A stretch of 64,000 bases of DNA from contig NZ_AXWW01000034.1 in assembly GCF_000482865.1 (NCBI RefSeq), positions 28,344 through 92,343 of the forward strand, written 5' to 3'. Under the pieces are notes generated by a model. It was not told the origin of the DNA. It saw only the letters and a program-made list of their open reading frames with translations, and did no database searches. Source of the stretch: Actinokineospora inagensis DSM 44258. Lineage in GTDB: Bacteria; Actinomycetota; Actinomycetes; Mycobacteriales; Pseudonocardiaceae. Made by a program: the position numbers and the translations under genes. Shown here one piece after another: positions 12,701 to 17,938 of the stretch (the first letter of the stretch is position 1; each line of letters starts with the position of its first letter).

Positions 12701-15700
12701 CCTGCTCTGTCGGTCGCATGGGGGCTGTGGGAGCGGGCGAGCGACCTCAGCGGTCACCTTGATGACACGGCTCGGGTCCGAGCGGCCCGACTGGGCGCAC
12801 CGCTCTCAGACGCAGACGGCCTCGCCCTGTTCGACGCCGCCATCCAGACCGGCCGCCCGCACCTCGTGGCCGCCTCGCTCAACCGCGCCGCGGACGGGCC
12901 TGCGTTGCTCCGGGGGATCACGAAGGCGCCGAAGCGGGCGGTGACCAACAGGTCGATGATCGCGGTGGTCCGCGCCGAGGTCGCCGCCGTGCTCGGTCAT
13001 TCCACTGTGGACGCTGTACACCCGGACAGGTCGTTCGCGGAACTCGGGTTCGACTCGCTCACCGCCGTCGAACTCCGCAACCGGCTCACCACCGCCACCG
13101 GCCGCAGGCTCCCGGCCACCCTGGTCTTCGACCACCCCACCCCGGCCGCCCTCGCCGCCCACCTGACCGAACCGGTGGCCGAGCGCGCCCAGGTCCGGGC
13201 ACCGGCCGACGAACCGATCGCGATCATCGCCATGAGCTGCCGGTTCCCCGGCGGGGTCGAATCGCCCGAAGACCTGTGGCGCTTGGTCGCTGACGGCGGC
13301 GACGCCATCGGCCCGTTCCCCACCGGCCGTGGTTGGGACCTCGATGAACTCACCCGCGTCAGCACCACCGACCGTGGCGGCTTCGTCACCGGCGCGGGCC
13401 GCTTCGACGCGGCGCTGTTCGGGATCTCCCCGCGCGAGGCCCTGGGTATGGACCCACAACAACGGCTGCTGCTGGAAGCCTCATGGGAGGTGTTCGAGCG
13501 CGCGGGCATCGACCCGTTGTCGTTGCGTGGCACGAATGCCGGGGTCTTCGTGGGGGCGGCGGCGTCGCTCTACGGGGCTTCGGTGCGGTCGGAGGAGATC
13601 GCGGGCCACCAGATGACCGGGACCGCGACCAGCGTGGCGTCCGGCAGGCTCGCGTACGTTTTCGGGTTGGAGGGACCCGCGATCACAGTCGACACGGCGT
13701 GCTCGTCGTCGCTGGTCGCACTGCACTGGGCGGCCAAGTCGCTGCGCTCCGGCGAATGCTCGATGGCCCTGGTCGGCGGGGTCGCGGTCATGGCGACACC
13801 AGGCATGTTCACCGAGTTCTCCCGTCAAGGCGGCTTGGCCCGCGACGGCCGCTGCAAGTCATTCTCCGCCGACGCTGACGGGACTGGCTGGTCCGAGGGC
13901 GTTGGCGTTCTCCTGGTCGAGCGGTTGTCGGACGCCATTGCTCGTGGGCATCAGGTTTTGGCTGTGGTGCGGGGTTCGGCGGTCAACCAAGATGGTGCGT
14001 CGAATGGTTTGACGGCGCCGAATGGGCCTTCGCAGCAGCGGGTCATCCGGGCCGCTTTGGCCTCTGCCGGACTGTCACCGTCTGATGTGGACGCAGTTGA
14101 GGCACACGGGACCGGGACGGTTCTCGGTGATCCGATTGAGGCTCAGGCGTTGTTGGCGACGTATGGGCAGGATCGGGTCGAGCCGTTGTGGTTGGGGTCG
14201 TTGAAGTCCAACATCGGTCATGCGCAGGCTGCGGCCGGTGTTGCGGGGATCATCAAGATGGTTCAGGCGTTGCGGCACTCGACTTTGCCGCGAACTCTGC
14301 ACGCTGAGGTCCCGTCGCCGCATGTTGAGTGGGATTCGGGCGCGGTTGAGTTGTTGACTGAGTCGCGACCGTGGGTTCGCGGGGATCGGCCTCGGCGGTT
14401 CGGTGTGTCGTCGTTCGGGGTGAGCGGGACGAATGTGCACACCATCATCGAAGAAGCACCTATCCAAACCACTTCGCCGCGTCCCGCAGACCCCGAGCCT
14501 CCCGTGATCCCACTCGTGGTTTCCGCGGCCAGCGCCCGCGCCCTGGAAACCCAACTCGCCCGCCTCCGGTCACTGGACGCCCCCCGCGTCGAAATCGCCC
14601 GCGCGCTCGCCGCCACCCGCGCAGACCTGCCCCACCGCGCCGTCCTGCTCGACCCGCAGGCCCCGCCAATCGCCACCGGATACGCCGGTCCGGGCCGCGT
14701 CGTGTTCCTGTTCACCGGCCAGGGCTCCCAACGAGCGGGAATGGGCGCCGGACTCCGCGTCTTCCCGGTTTTCGCCCGCGCGTTCGACGAGATCACCGCT
14801 CGGGTTCCCTTCTCCGACAACGAGATCGACCAAACCGGCAACGCCCAGGTCGCCCTTTTCGCCCTCGAAGTCGCCCTCTTCCGGTTGCTCGAATCCTGGG
14901 GCATCCACCCCGATGTCCTCGTCGGCCACTCCATCGGCGAACTGGCCGCCGCCCACGTCGCCGGAGTCCTTTCCCTCGACGACGCCTGCACCCTCGTCGC
15001 CGCACGGGCCCGGTTGATGCAGTCCCTTCCACCTGGCGGCGCCATGCTCGCCGTCGAGGCCGCCGACATCGACCTCCCCGACGGTGTCGACCTCGCCGCC
15101 GTCAACGGCCCCCGCTCCATCGTCGTCTCCGGCGACGCCTCGGCAATCGAACAACTCCGCCTCTCCGCCAACGGTTATCGCGTCAAACAACTGTCGGTGT
15201 CCCACGCTTTCCACTCGCGCTTGATGGACCCGATCCTCCCCGAGTTCGCTTCCGTCGCCGCCGGTTTGACCTACCACGAACCCCAAATCCCCATCATCAC
15301 AACGTCTACGGGCCATATCAACACCCCCTCATATTGGGTTGACCAGGTCCGCGGCACCGTCAACTTCTCCGCCGCCGTCGCCCCACTGGCCGACGCCACC
15401 TTCCTGGAACTCGGCCCGGACGCCGTACTGTCCACTTTGGTCCCTGATGGTCTCCCCCTTCTCCGCCGCACCCGCGACGACATCACCACCACCCTCACCG
15501 CCATCGCCACCGCCTGGACCTGCGGCACCCCCGTCCCCTGGCCCACCCTCCTCGGCGACGGCCCCCGCACCCCTCTCCCCACCTACCCCTTCGACCGCAC
15601 CCCCTTCTGGCTCACCGAACCATCCACAACAGACACTTGGCGCTACCACGTCGAGTGGACCGAGATCCCCACCCCACCCCCCGCCACCGGCCACTGGCTC

Positions 15701-17938
15701 GTCATCGGCACCGGCTCCCCCGACATCACCGCCGCCCTGTCCCACACCGCCACTGTCACCCCTGTCACCCCCGCCGCCCTCGCCACCACCCCCGCCGACG
15801 GCATCCTCGTCCTCCCCGGCCCCCCCGAAACCCTCCTCGAAGTCCTCCAATCCACCCCCCTCGCTCCCGTGTGGACCGCCACCCGCGACAAGTCCCACAA
15901 CCCCGACCAGGCCCGCACCTTCGCCCTCGCCCAAGTCGCCGCCCTCACCCGCCCCACCGGCGGCGCGATCGACTTCCCACCCGACCTACACCCCCACCCA
16001 GACCCGATTACCCAGCTCACCCCACCACTCGTCGGGCCCGTTGGTGTGTCGCCTGTGCCGCCGGATTCCCACGCTGATCTGGTTTCCCGGTCCGTGTCGC
16101 CGCTCGGCGTGTCTGTTGGTGTGCCAGCCCTGCCGCCGGACTCGCACGCCGGCCCGGTTGCTCGGCCCGTGTCGCCGCTCGTCGGGTCTGCGGGCTTGCC
16201 GACCGTGCCGCCGGATGCCCACGCCGGCCCGGTTGCCCGGCTCGCGTCGCCGCTCGTCGGGTCTGCTGGTTTGCCGCCCCTGCCGTTGTCCTCCCGCGAG
16301 GACCAGCTCGCCATCCGCGATGGCAAGGTCTACGCCCGCCGCCTGGTCCGCGCCCCCAAACCCGACGGCTTCCGCTGGGCCCCGGACGGTCCCGTCCTCA
16401 TCACCGGAGGCACCGGCGCCCTGGGCGGTCACCTGGCCCGCTGGCTCACCGGCCTCGGCGCCACCCACATCATCCTGCTCAGCCGCAGCGGCCCCGCCGC
16501 CCCCGGTGCCGACGACCTCCAGGCCCTCCCTACCCGCGTCGACATCATCGCCTGCGACGTCACCGACTATGACGCCCTTGCCGCCGTCGTCGCCGAACAC
16601 CGCCCCACCACCGTCTTCCACACCGCGGGCACCGCCGACACCACACCCATCGCCACCCTGACCTCCCTCGCCTCCCCCGCCAAAATCGACGGCGCCCGCC
16701 ACCTCGACGCCCTCCTCCCCACCGCCCACCTGGTCCTCTTCTCCTCCATCGCGGGTGTTTGGGGCAGCGGCAACCAGCCCACCTACGCCACCGCCAACGC
16801 CTACCTCGATGCCCTGGCCACCCGCCGCCACGCCGAGGGCCGCCGCTGCACCGCCATCTCCTGGGGCCCCTGGTCCGACGGCGGCCTGGCCTCCGGCCCC
16901 GCCGACACCTACCTCCGCGCCCGCGGCCTAATCCCCATGCCCCCCAACCAGGCCCTCGCCGCCCTCGCCGACACCCTGGCCACCCCCACCCCCCACACCA
17001 CCATCGCCAACGTCGACTGGCCCCGCTTCCTCCCGCCATTCACCATCACCCGTCCCAGCCCCTTCCTCACCCACCTCGCCTCCGAGGTCGCCGCCACCGC
17101 ACCTCCCAGCCCTCGCACGGATCACACCCCCGGGACCGCCATCCCTGTAATGCAGAGCCCTACCGCCCCCGCGTCTCCCAGTTCTCGCGTTGGTCCCGCC
17201 CCTTCGGCACTGAGCTCCGCCAGCCACGACGTTCCACCACCTCTTGCCGGATCCGCCTCAACCGGCTTCTCGGCTGAGAGCACTGTCGACGTTCCCGAGC
17301 CTGCGGCTTCTACCGGTCTCTCGGGTCTTCTGATCCCTGGTGCTTCCGCGCCGCTGACTGGTTCCGCCGCCTCCACGAGTCCTGCCACCCACGACCCCGC
17401 CTCGTCGCCTGCAGTCGACTCCGTCCTGGAAACCGCCGCGCCCGCTCCTCCCAGCGTCCCTGCGGCACTCGCCCCGACACCCGGCTTCCCCCTGTCCTCC
17501 CACACCGGTTTCGCAGCCCCCAACACGTCGGGCCCGCTCACCGACTTCGCCGCGGGCCTCACCACCATCGCTCCCGCCGACCGCGAACGCGCCCTGCTCG
17601 ACCTCGTCCGCCGCACCGCCGCCGCCGTCCTCGGCCACGCGACCCCCGTCCAGGCCCGCGCGGGTTTCGCCGACCTCGGCTTCGACTCCCTCACCGCTGT
17701 CGAGCTCCGCAACCGCCTCACCGAGGCAACCGGCCTCGACCTCCCCGCCGCCCTCGTCTTCGACTACCCCACCCCCACCACCCTCGCCACCCACCTCACC
17801 ACCGAGCTGGACGCGGGCACCTCCGAGGCCGCCATCCGCCACGCCCTGGCCACCCTCCCCCTCACCCACCTCCGCGACCTCGGCGTCATCGACCTCCTCT
17901 TCCCGCCCCCATCCGCCCTCGACACCCCGGGCACGTGA
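2..17938 (+). CDS. Modular type I polyketide synthase, four modules (gene A), 5' end outside window
   Basis: The reading frame is open from the first bases and begins inside a ketosynthase (CRFPGG is at the very start), so the true start lies upstream. About 5,978 residues are visible. By visible residue: module A1 (KS-AT-KR-ACP, 1-1255), A2 (KS-AT-KR-ACP, from 1271), A3 (KS-AT-DH-ER-KR-ACP, from 2573), A4 (KS-AT-KR-ACP, from 4404), then a 43-residue tail. All four ATs carry GHS[IV]GE and HAFH, the malonyl-CoA signature. The enzyme extends an ACP-bound chain by four C2 units in the cytoplasm. The last module carries a 25-residue repeat insertion and a long Pro/Ala/Ser/Thr linker. The C-terminus (ALATLPLTHLRDLGVIDLLF and a short extension) lacks the DDELF..IDRELG docking tail seen in genes B and C, so transfer to gene B probably uses another docking class. 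TTA codons are at 5363 and 6572. Confidence 0.97.
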   Translation, partial: CRFPGGVLSPEDLWDLVSEGREGIGPFPTDRGWDLKALYNPDPDVVGTTYAKAGGFLDDVAGFDARLFGISPREATIMDPQQRLLLEATWEVFEDAGIDPAALRGSQTGVFVGVAHSGYGVGARLPEGVEGHFLTGSSTSVASGRLAYTFGLEGPAITVDTACSSSLVALHLATQALRNGECSMAVVGGVTVMVGPGIFTEFSRQRGLSVDGRCKSFSAEADGTGWSEGVGVLLVERLSDAIARGHQVLAVVRGSAVNQDGASNGLTAPNGPSQQRVIRAALDSAGLSAGDVDAVEAHGTGTVLGDPIEAQALVATYGQGRGEPLWLGSLKSNIGHAQAAAGVAGIIKMVQALRHSTLPRTLHAGTPSPHVEWESGAVELLTESRPWIRGDRPRRFGVSSFGVSGTNVHTIIEEAPASAEIAAVADRPVPIVLSAHSPQALAERRDQLKTLDLAPAELANELAVRARHPHRLGFVASTRAEVLAGLTEAVPETVGGELAFLFTGQGSQRAGMGAGLRGFPAFAAVHDDLRARLAWSDDEIDQTGNAQLALFAFEVALFRLVESWDVRPDVLIGHSVGELAAAHVAGILSLDDACTLVAARARLMQALPPGGAMLAIEADESEIPDTVDIAAINGPRALTISGDSAAVAAVRALFPDRRAKSLTVSHAFHSRLMDPMLTEFAEVAGALTYHQPVIRLVPTSTGDPATPEYWVDQVRSTVRFAAAVTEAAAHTHLELGPAPALTPFAPHTFPTHDDVTTLLTAVTAAHTRGASLDIRALTTPTRRVTLPAYPFQHKHFWLDVAAPALPAYRVTWTPITPSVVPNTWLVPARLAPVLADAGLTITTDRDAATAALVEATAADLPAVLRETTVPVWVITRAAQVAALGRVAALELGPRWGGVVELAGELDESTARQVVTALGGREDQVRVTSTGVEARRLTEVHQKPTEWRPEGTVLITGGTGALGGHVARHLAAKGVRLVLASRSGRAAAPELTDIAEVVACDVSDRGQLEALLAAHPVTAVVHAAGRTDETPLTDLTPDVFAEVLRPKADTAQLLHELAPQAHLIFFSSIAAVWGGANQAAYAAANAELDALAEHRHERGLPTTSIAWGPWADAGMAAGAVADHLRRRGLRPLNPDQALKAFDAAVTNPHPTVTVADVDWPRFVEVFTAARRSPLLTAFTPETDVPALDLVITAVRDVLGYRDTIDPDATFTDLGFDSLTAVDLRNRLSAALGTPLSATLVYDYPTANALADHLLTRRTPVTAVDRKPVDDDPIVIVGMACRLPGGVTSPDELWDLVVDGRDGIGGFPTDRGWDLSGVDYPLLGGFVHDATGFDADLFGISPREATAMDPQQRVLLEAGWEAVERAGIDPSSLRGTRGGVFIGASNSGYGFDSTEEGAGHLITGTATSVISGRVAYHLGLEGPALTVDTACSSGLVALHLAARALRHGECELAIVGGVTVMPSPAGFAEFARQGGLASDGRCKAFADAADGTGWSEGVAVVVVERLSDALARGHDVLAVVKGSAVNSDGASNGLTAPNGPSQQRVIRDALAEAGLGTSDVDVVEGHGTGTRLGDPIEAQALLATYGQDRETPLWLGSLKSNIGHTQAASGLAGLIKMVQALRYGAIPKTLHVEVPSSHVDWWQGRVELATATRPWPEVDRPRRGAVSSFGISGTNAHTILEQAPTAVVEPARPGAAVLPMLISARSAPALQARAGDLLTVSAEQVDLAHSLAVTRATQDFRAVAFDRTALEALSTGSAASSLITGTAVPGRLAMLFTGQGSQRSDMGAQLRDFPEFTAAFDTLRDRLGWSDDDIDQTGNAQLALFALEVALFRQLEAWGVRPDVLIGHSIGELAAAHVAGVLDLDDACTLVAARARLMQALPAGGAMLAVETTEDDIPDYVDIAAVNGENALVVSGDSAAIARFKDESACRTKQLTVSHAFHSRLMEPMLAEFAEVAATLTYHAPKIPILPTASGRIDTPEYWVGQVRDTVRFADSLAVARAQGATKFLELGPDRVLSALARDDLAVSALRAGQPEAETLVRALATLHVNGTKVDWAALIRGGRRIDLPVYPFQRKRYWLGSGRVPAVDTWRYAVEWDRVPDAAAESAGTWLVLTTDGTVPADLAAAIRTIGIRPGDELDRDAAGVLCLAESAADLLPAAGIDLPVWGVTRDALNKVEGAGAWGLGRVAALELPQWRGLIDLPAELDDQGATRLRAALGGGEDQLAIRADGIYARRLKRVALGETTPWRPESVLVTGGSGALGGHVARWLTERGVRKVILASRRGTAVDGCLGIACDVTDRDALAALLAEHPVDAIIHTAGVVDAAPLTEVTPEHLADLAHAKVTGAVNLHELAPNVHLVLFSSIAGTWGAGGQAGYSAANAALDGLAELRRTQGLPVTSIAWGPWAGEGMLTTDGAEDYLRRRGLRPMPPAHAIAALAQALDRPITAVTIADVDWPRFTATFTAGRPSPLLTGFTPAVEPRRAVGGDVLGLVRTEAAAALGHESVDAVPADRAFADLGFDSLTSVELRDRLATATGVPLPAGIVFDYPTASALAEFLVGGATVDDEIAVPPVADPIAIVGMACRFPGGVDTPEDLWEVLVNGREVTGPFPTDRGWDLATLVNPDPDHPGTSYVDRGAFLRDPARFDADLFGISPREAVAMDPQQRLLLETTWEVFERAGIDPRSLRGSRTGVFAGTNGQDYTRLTLAVDVPAGHVATGGAASVMSGRVAYAFGLEGPALTVDTACSSALVALHLAAQALRQGECSLAVAAGVTVMATPGAFIEFSRQRGLAADGRCKPFSDDADGTAWGEGIGVLLVSRLSDAQRNGYPVLALIEGSAVNSDGASNGLTAPNGPAQQRVIRAALASAGLRPSDVDAVEAHGTGTVLGDPIEAEALLATYGRDRSTPLLLGSVKSNIGHTQAAAGAAGVIKTVLALRHQTLPASLHAATATSHVDWSAGPVEILSAARPWPVADRPRRAGVSAFGISGTNAHVIIGEAGPVAPVSRPLITGAAPWPVSANSAQALDAQVERLVGLDLPSADVARTLVSRANLPHRAVVLGGRTITGSPAPLGFLFTGQGSQRTGMGAGLRVFPVFAETFDSIRSRVPFSDEEIDQTGNAQPALFALQVALFRLLESWEITPSVLIGHSIGEVAAAHVAGILSLDDACALVAARARLMQALPPGGAMLAVEAAELELPDGVDLAAVNGPRSVVVSGDSAAVERLRQSLVDQGVRVKQLVVSHAFHSRLMDPMLAEFAEVTAGLTYRAPRIPIKATASGAMDTPEYWVRQVRETVRFAPAAAAVTSAFLELGPDGVLSALVADSVPLLRRDRDDIETTMAAVAHAFTRGADPNWPAVIAPWGGRHTDVPTYAFQGDRYWQEVPTKAGGPRAADHPLLSAVVTTATGAQVLLTGTLTPSGWLADHKVHGKVVVPGTAVLDLVLHAATHTEFPAVEELTLHAPLTVEGSTELQVVVDSPTVTVYSRRDDGPWTHHATATLTDAAAPTTIQPVEADELDLTDHYPSLAEAGLDYGPVFQGLKSVRLIDHPGWLRHEIRAEVEIGEPGGFAVHPALLDAAVQAVAVALPGGTARVPFVFAEVTLHATAASRLAVRIAPTGPDTVELHAADPAGNPVLTVGALTLRQLTEPRAGDLFEIDWTPQDAATPGAVVTPDAVVEPADVVEALGAVQDWIARPDGVLAVVTSGAVVAVPGDRITDPAPAAIWGLVRTAQSEHPDRFVLVDRAPGTPVKIVPGEPQVAIRAGQTYVPRLVRRRPAISLPERPWRLVPGGTSLADVRAVEIPPADLAPGEVRLAVRATGINFRDVLISLGSYPEAAELGSEGAGVVTGVGAGVTDLQVGDRVFGLLGGGFASTAVVDRRLLARIPDDWSFADAAAVPMAFLTAYYALVDLAGLRSGERVLIHAVAGGVGGAAVQLARHLGAEVFGTACPTKWAATGLSDDHLASSRDLAFADKFPQVDVVLNALAGEFVDASAGLLADGGRFIEMGKADLRTGIPGYRAFDLWEAGPDRLRHMLVEVLDLFARGILRLPPIRAWDVRDAVSAFRFVAQGGHIGKNVLTVPRALNPQGTVLVTGGTGALGQLLARHLVEQYGVRKLVLASRRGPAVPVDLDAHVTVVACDIADRDAVAELLAGIPDLTAVIHAAGTTDDALVDSLTPDRLRSVAGKAEGARHLNDLVGDVDLFVLYSSVAATLGTAGQGNYAAANAVLDAIAHQRVARGLPALSVAWGLWERASDLSGHLDDTARVRAARLGAPLSDADGLALFDAAIQTGRPHLVAASLNRAADGPALLRGITKAPKRAVTNRSMIAVVRAEVAAVLGHSTVDAVHPDRSFAELGFDSLTAVELRNRLTTATGRRLPATLVFDHPTPAALAAHLTEPVAERAQVRAPADEPIAIIAMSCRFPGGVESPEDLWRLVADGGDAIGPFPTGRGWDLDELTRVSTTDRGGFVTGAGRFDAALFGISPREALGMDPQQRLLLEASWEVFERAGIDPLSLRGTNAGVFVGAAASLYGASVRSEEIAGHQMTGTATSVASGRLAYVFGLEGPAITVDTACSSSLVALHWAAKSLRSGECSMALVGGVAVMATPGMFTEFSRQGGLARDGRCKSFSADADGTGWSEGVGVLLVERLSDAIARGHQVLAVVRGSAVNQDGASNGLTAPNGPSQQRVIRAALASAGLSPSDVDAVEAHGTGTVLGDPIEAQALLATYGQDRVEPLWLGSLKSNIGHAQAAAGVAGIIKMVQALRHSTLPRTLHAEVPSPHVEWDSGAVELLTESRPWVRGDRPRRFGVSSFGVSGTNVHTIIEEAPIQTTSPRPADPEPPVIPLVVSAASARALETQLARLRSLDAPRVEIARALAATRADLPHRAVLLDPQAPPIATGYAGPGRVVFLFTGQGSQRAGMGAGLRVFPVFARAFDEITARVPFSDNEIDQTGNAQVALFALEVALFRLLESWGIHPDVLVGHSIGELAAAHVAGVLSLDDACTLVAARARLMQSLPPGGAMLAVEAADIDLPDGVDLAAVNGPRSIVVSGDASAIEQLRLSANGYRVKQLSVSHAFHSRLMDPILPEFASVAAGLTYHEPQIPIITTSTGHINTPSYWVDQVRGTVNFSAAVAPLADATFLELGPDAVLSTLVPDGLPLLRRTRDDITTTLTAIATAWTCGTPVPWPTLLGDGPRTPLPTYPFDRTPFWLTEPSTTDTWRYHVEWTEIPTPPPATGHWLVIGTGSPDITAALSHTATVTPVTPAALATTPADGILVLPGPPETLLEVLQSTPLAPVWTATRDKSHNPDQARTFALAQVAALTRPTGGAIDFPPDLHPHPDPITQLTPPLVGPVGVSPVPPDSHADLVSRSVSPLGVSVGVPALPPDSHAGPVARPVSPLVGSAGLPTVPPDAHAGPVARLASPLVGSAGLPPLPLSSREDQLAIRDGKVYARRLVRAPKPDGFRWAPDGPVLITGGTGALGGHLARWLTGLGATHIILLSRSGPAAPGADDLQALPTRVDIIACDVTDYDALAAVVAEHRPTTVFHTAGTADTTPIATLTSLASPAKIDGARHLDALLPTAHLVLFSSIAGVWGSGNQPTYATANAYLDALATRRHAEGRRCTAISWGPWSDGGLASGPADTYLRARGLIPMPPNQALAALADTLATPTPHTTIANVDWPRFLPPFTITRPSPFLTHLASEVAATAPPSPRTDHTPGTAIPVMQSPTAPASPSSRVGPAPSALSSASHDVPPPLAGSASTGFSAESTVDVPEPAASTGLSGLLIPGASAPLTGSAASTSPATHDPASSPAVDSVLETAAPAPPSVPAALAPTPGFPLSSHTGFAAPNTSGPLTDFAAGLTTIAPADRERALLDLVRRTAAAVLGHATPVQARAGFADLGFDSLTAVELRNRLTEATGLDLPAALVFDYPTPTTLATHLTTELDAGTSEAAIRHALATLPLTHLRDLGVIDLLFPPPSALDTPGT
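665..1248 (+). repeat. KS tract near-identical to 13877-14460
   Basis: This 584-bp stretch of the A1 KS aligns without gaps, at a constant offset of 13,212 bp, to the same part of the A4 KS. The first 113 bp (665-777) are identical base for base, and later differences are mostly silent. Both copies use many T-ending codons and encode the unusual SGTNVHTIIEEAP where most other modules read SGTNAH. This looks like recent intragenic duplication or gene conversion between modules. Confidence 0.85.
3812..7670 (+). other. Module A2: KS-AT-KR-ACP (malonyl, A-type KR)
   Basis: KS is 3812-5041, with the Cys codon at 4286. The motif reads DTACSSG rather than the usual DTACSSS, a change shared with B1, and the nucleophile is intact. 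AT is about 5306-6085, with GQGSQRSDMG where the sister ATs mostly read RAGMG, Ser codon 5540 in GHSIGE and HAFH at 5810-5821: malonyl. The KR structural half is from 6264 and the catalytic half from about 6749 to 7425, with TGGSGALG, FSSIAGTWG and Tyr codon 7124. The Trp and the absence of LDD indicate A-type. The loop between the second strand and CDVTDRD is short. ACP is 7460-7670, Ser codon 7559. Expected outcome: one C2 extension with a beta-hydroxyl. Confidence 0.92.
7718..13164 (+). other. Module A3: KS-AT-DH-ER-KR-ACP, fully reducing (malonyl)
   Basis: KS is 7718-8986, Cys codon 8231 in DTACSSA. AT is about 9206-10000, Ser codon 9437 in GHSIGE and HAFH at 9716-9727: malonyl. DH is about 10160-10940, with the catalytic His codon at 10259 in the HxxxGxxxxP motif (HKVHGKVVVP) and the DxxxQ Asp in LLDAAVQA. 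The KR structural half (10940-11320) begins with three 18-bp repeats. ER is about 11330-12222, with GINFRDVL and the nucleotide-binding motif HAVAGGVGG; the fingerprint position is Tyr (GSYPEA). The KR catalytic half is 12242-12960, Tyr codon 12641, with TDD at the LDD position (B-type). ACP is 12956-13164, Ser codon 13055. All reductive domains look active, so the beta-carbon should become CH2. Confidence 0.92.
10976..11029 (+). repeat. Three 18-bp tandem repeats at the DH/KR junction of A3
   Basis: Three adjacent 18-bp units (10976-10993, 10994-11011, 11012-11029) encode TPGAVV, TPDAVV and EPADVV. They sit at the start of the KR structural half. The reading frame is kept because the unit is a multiple of three. 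Confidence 0.8.
13877..14460 (+). repeat. KS tract near-identical to 665-1248
   Basis: This is the partner copy of the A1 KS tract. It covers the half of the KS that includes HGTGT and NIGHAQ up to the KS end. There are no gaps relative to A1, and most differences are synonymous. Confidence 0.85.
16025..16294 (+). repeat. 75-bp (25-residue) tandem repeat inside the A4 KR structural half, about 3.6 copies
   Basis: Units lie at 16025-16099, 16100-16174, 16175-16249 and a partial 16250-16294. Each encodes PL-(V/G)-...-PPD(S/A)HA...V(S/A)R...S, for example PLVGSAGLPTVPPDAHAGPV. The repeats replace the short helix that in sister modules precedes the EDQ(L/V) strand of the KR structural subdomain. 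The frame is preserved and the catalytic half downstream is intact. Codons here use more T and G at wobble than the flanking C-rich sequence, which suggests a separate origin by expansion. Confidence 0.88.
17092..17573 (+). other. Long Pro/Ala/Ser/Thr-rich linker between KR and ACP of A4
   Basis: About 160 residues with no recognisable fold lie between the KR end (near FLTHLASEV) and the ACP (RALLDLVRR). In the sister KR-only modules this junction is about 10-50 residues. The sequence has short internal echoes (ASTGFS, ASTGLSG, AASTSPA) and uses less biased codons than the rest of A4. It is probably a flexible tether; no function can be assigned. Confidence 0.75.

Larger units (their letters stand above)
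13211..17806 (+). other. Module A4: KS-AT-KR-ACP with repeat insertions (malonyl, A-type KR)
   Basis: KS is 13211-14455. Its N-terminal motif is IIAMSCRFPGG rather than [11 protein letters not shown], and the Cys codon is 13700. AT is about 14696-15475, Ser codon 14930 in GHSIGE and HAFH at 15203-15214: malonyl. The KR structural half (about 15641-16388) contains 25-residue tandem repeats at 16025-16294, just before REDQLAIRD. The catalytic half (16388-17090) is intact: [17 protein letters not shown] and Tyr codon 16784. The Trp, with no LDD, makes it A-type. A linker of about 160 residues rich in Pro/Ala/Ser/Thr separates it from ACP (17590-17806, Ser codon 17687). The wobble base is C in almost every codon from about 14.5 kb onward. 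Confidence 0.9.
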
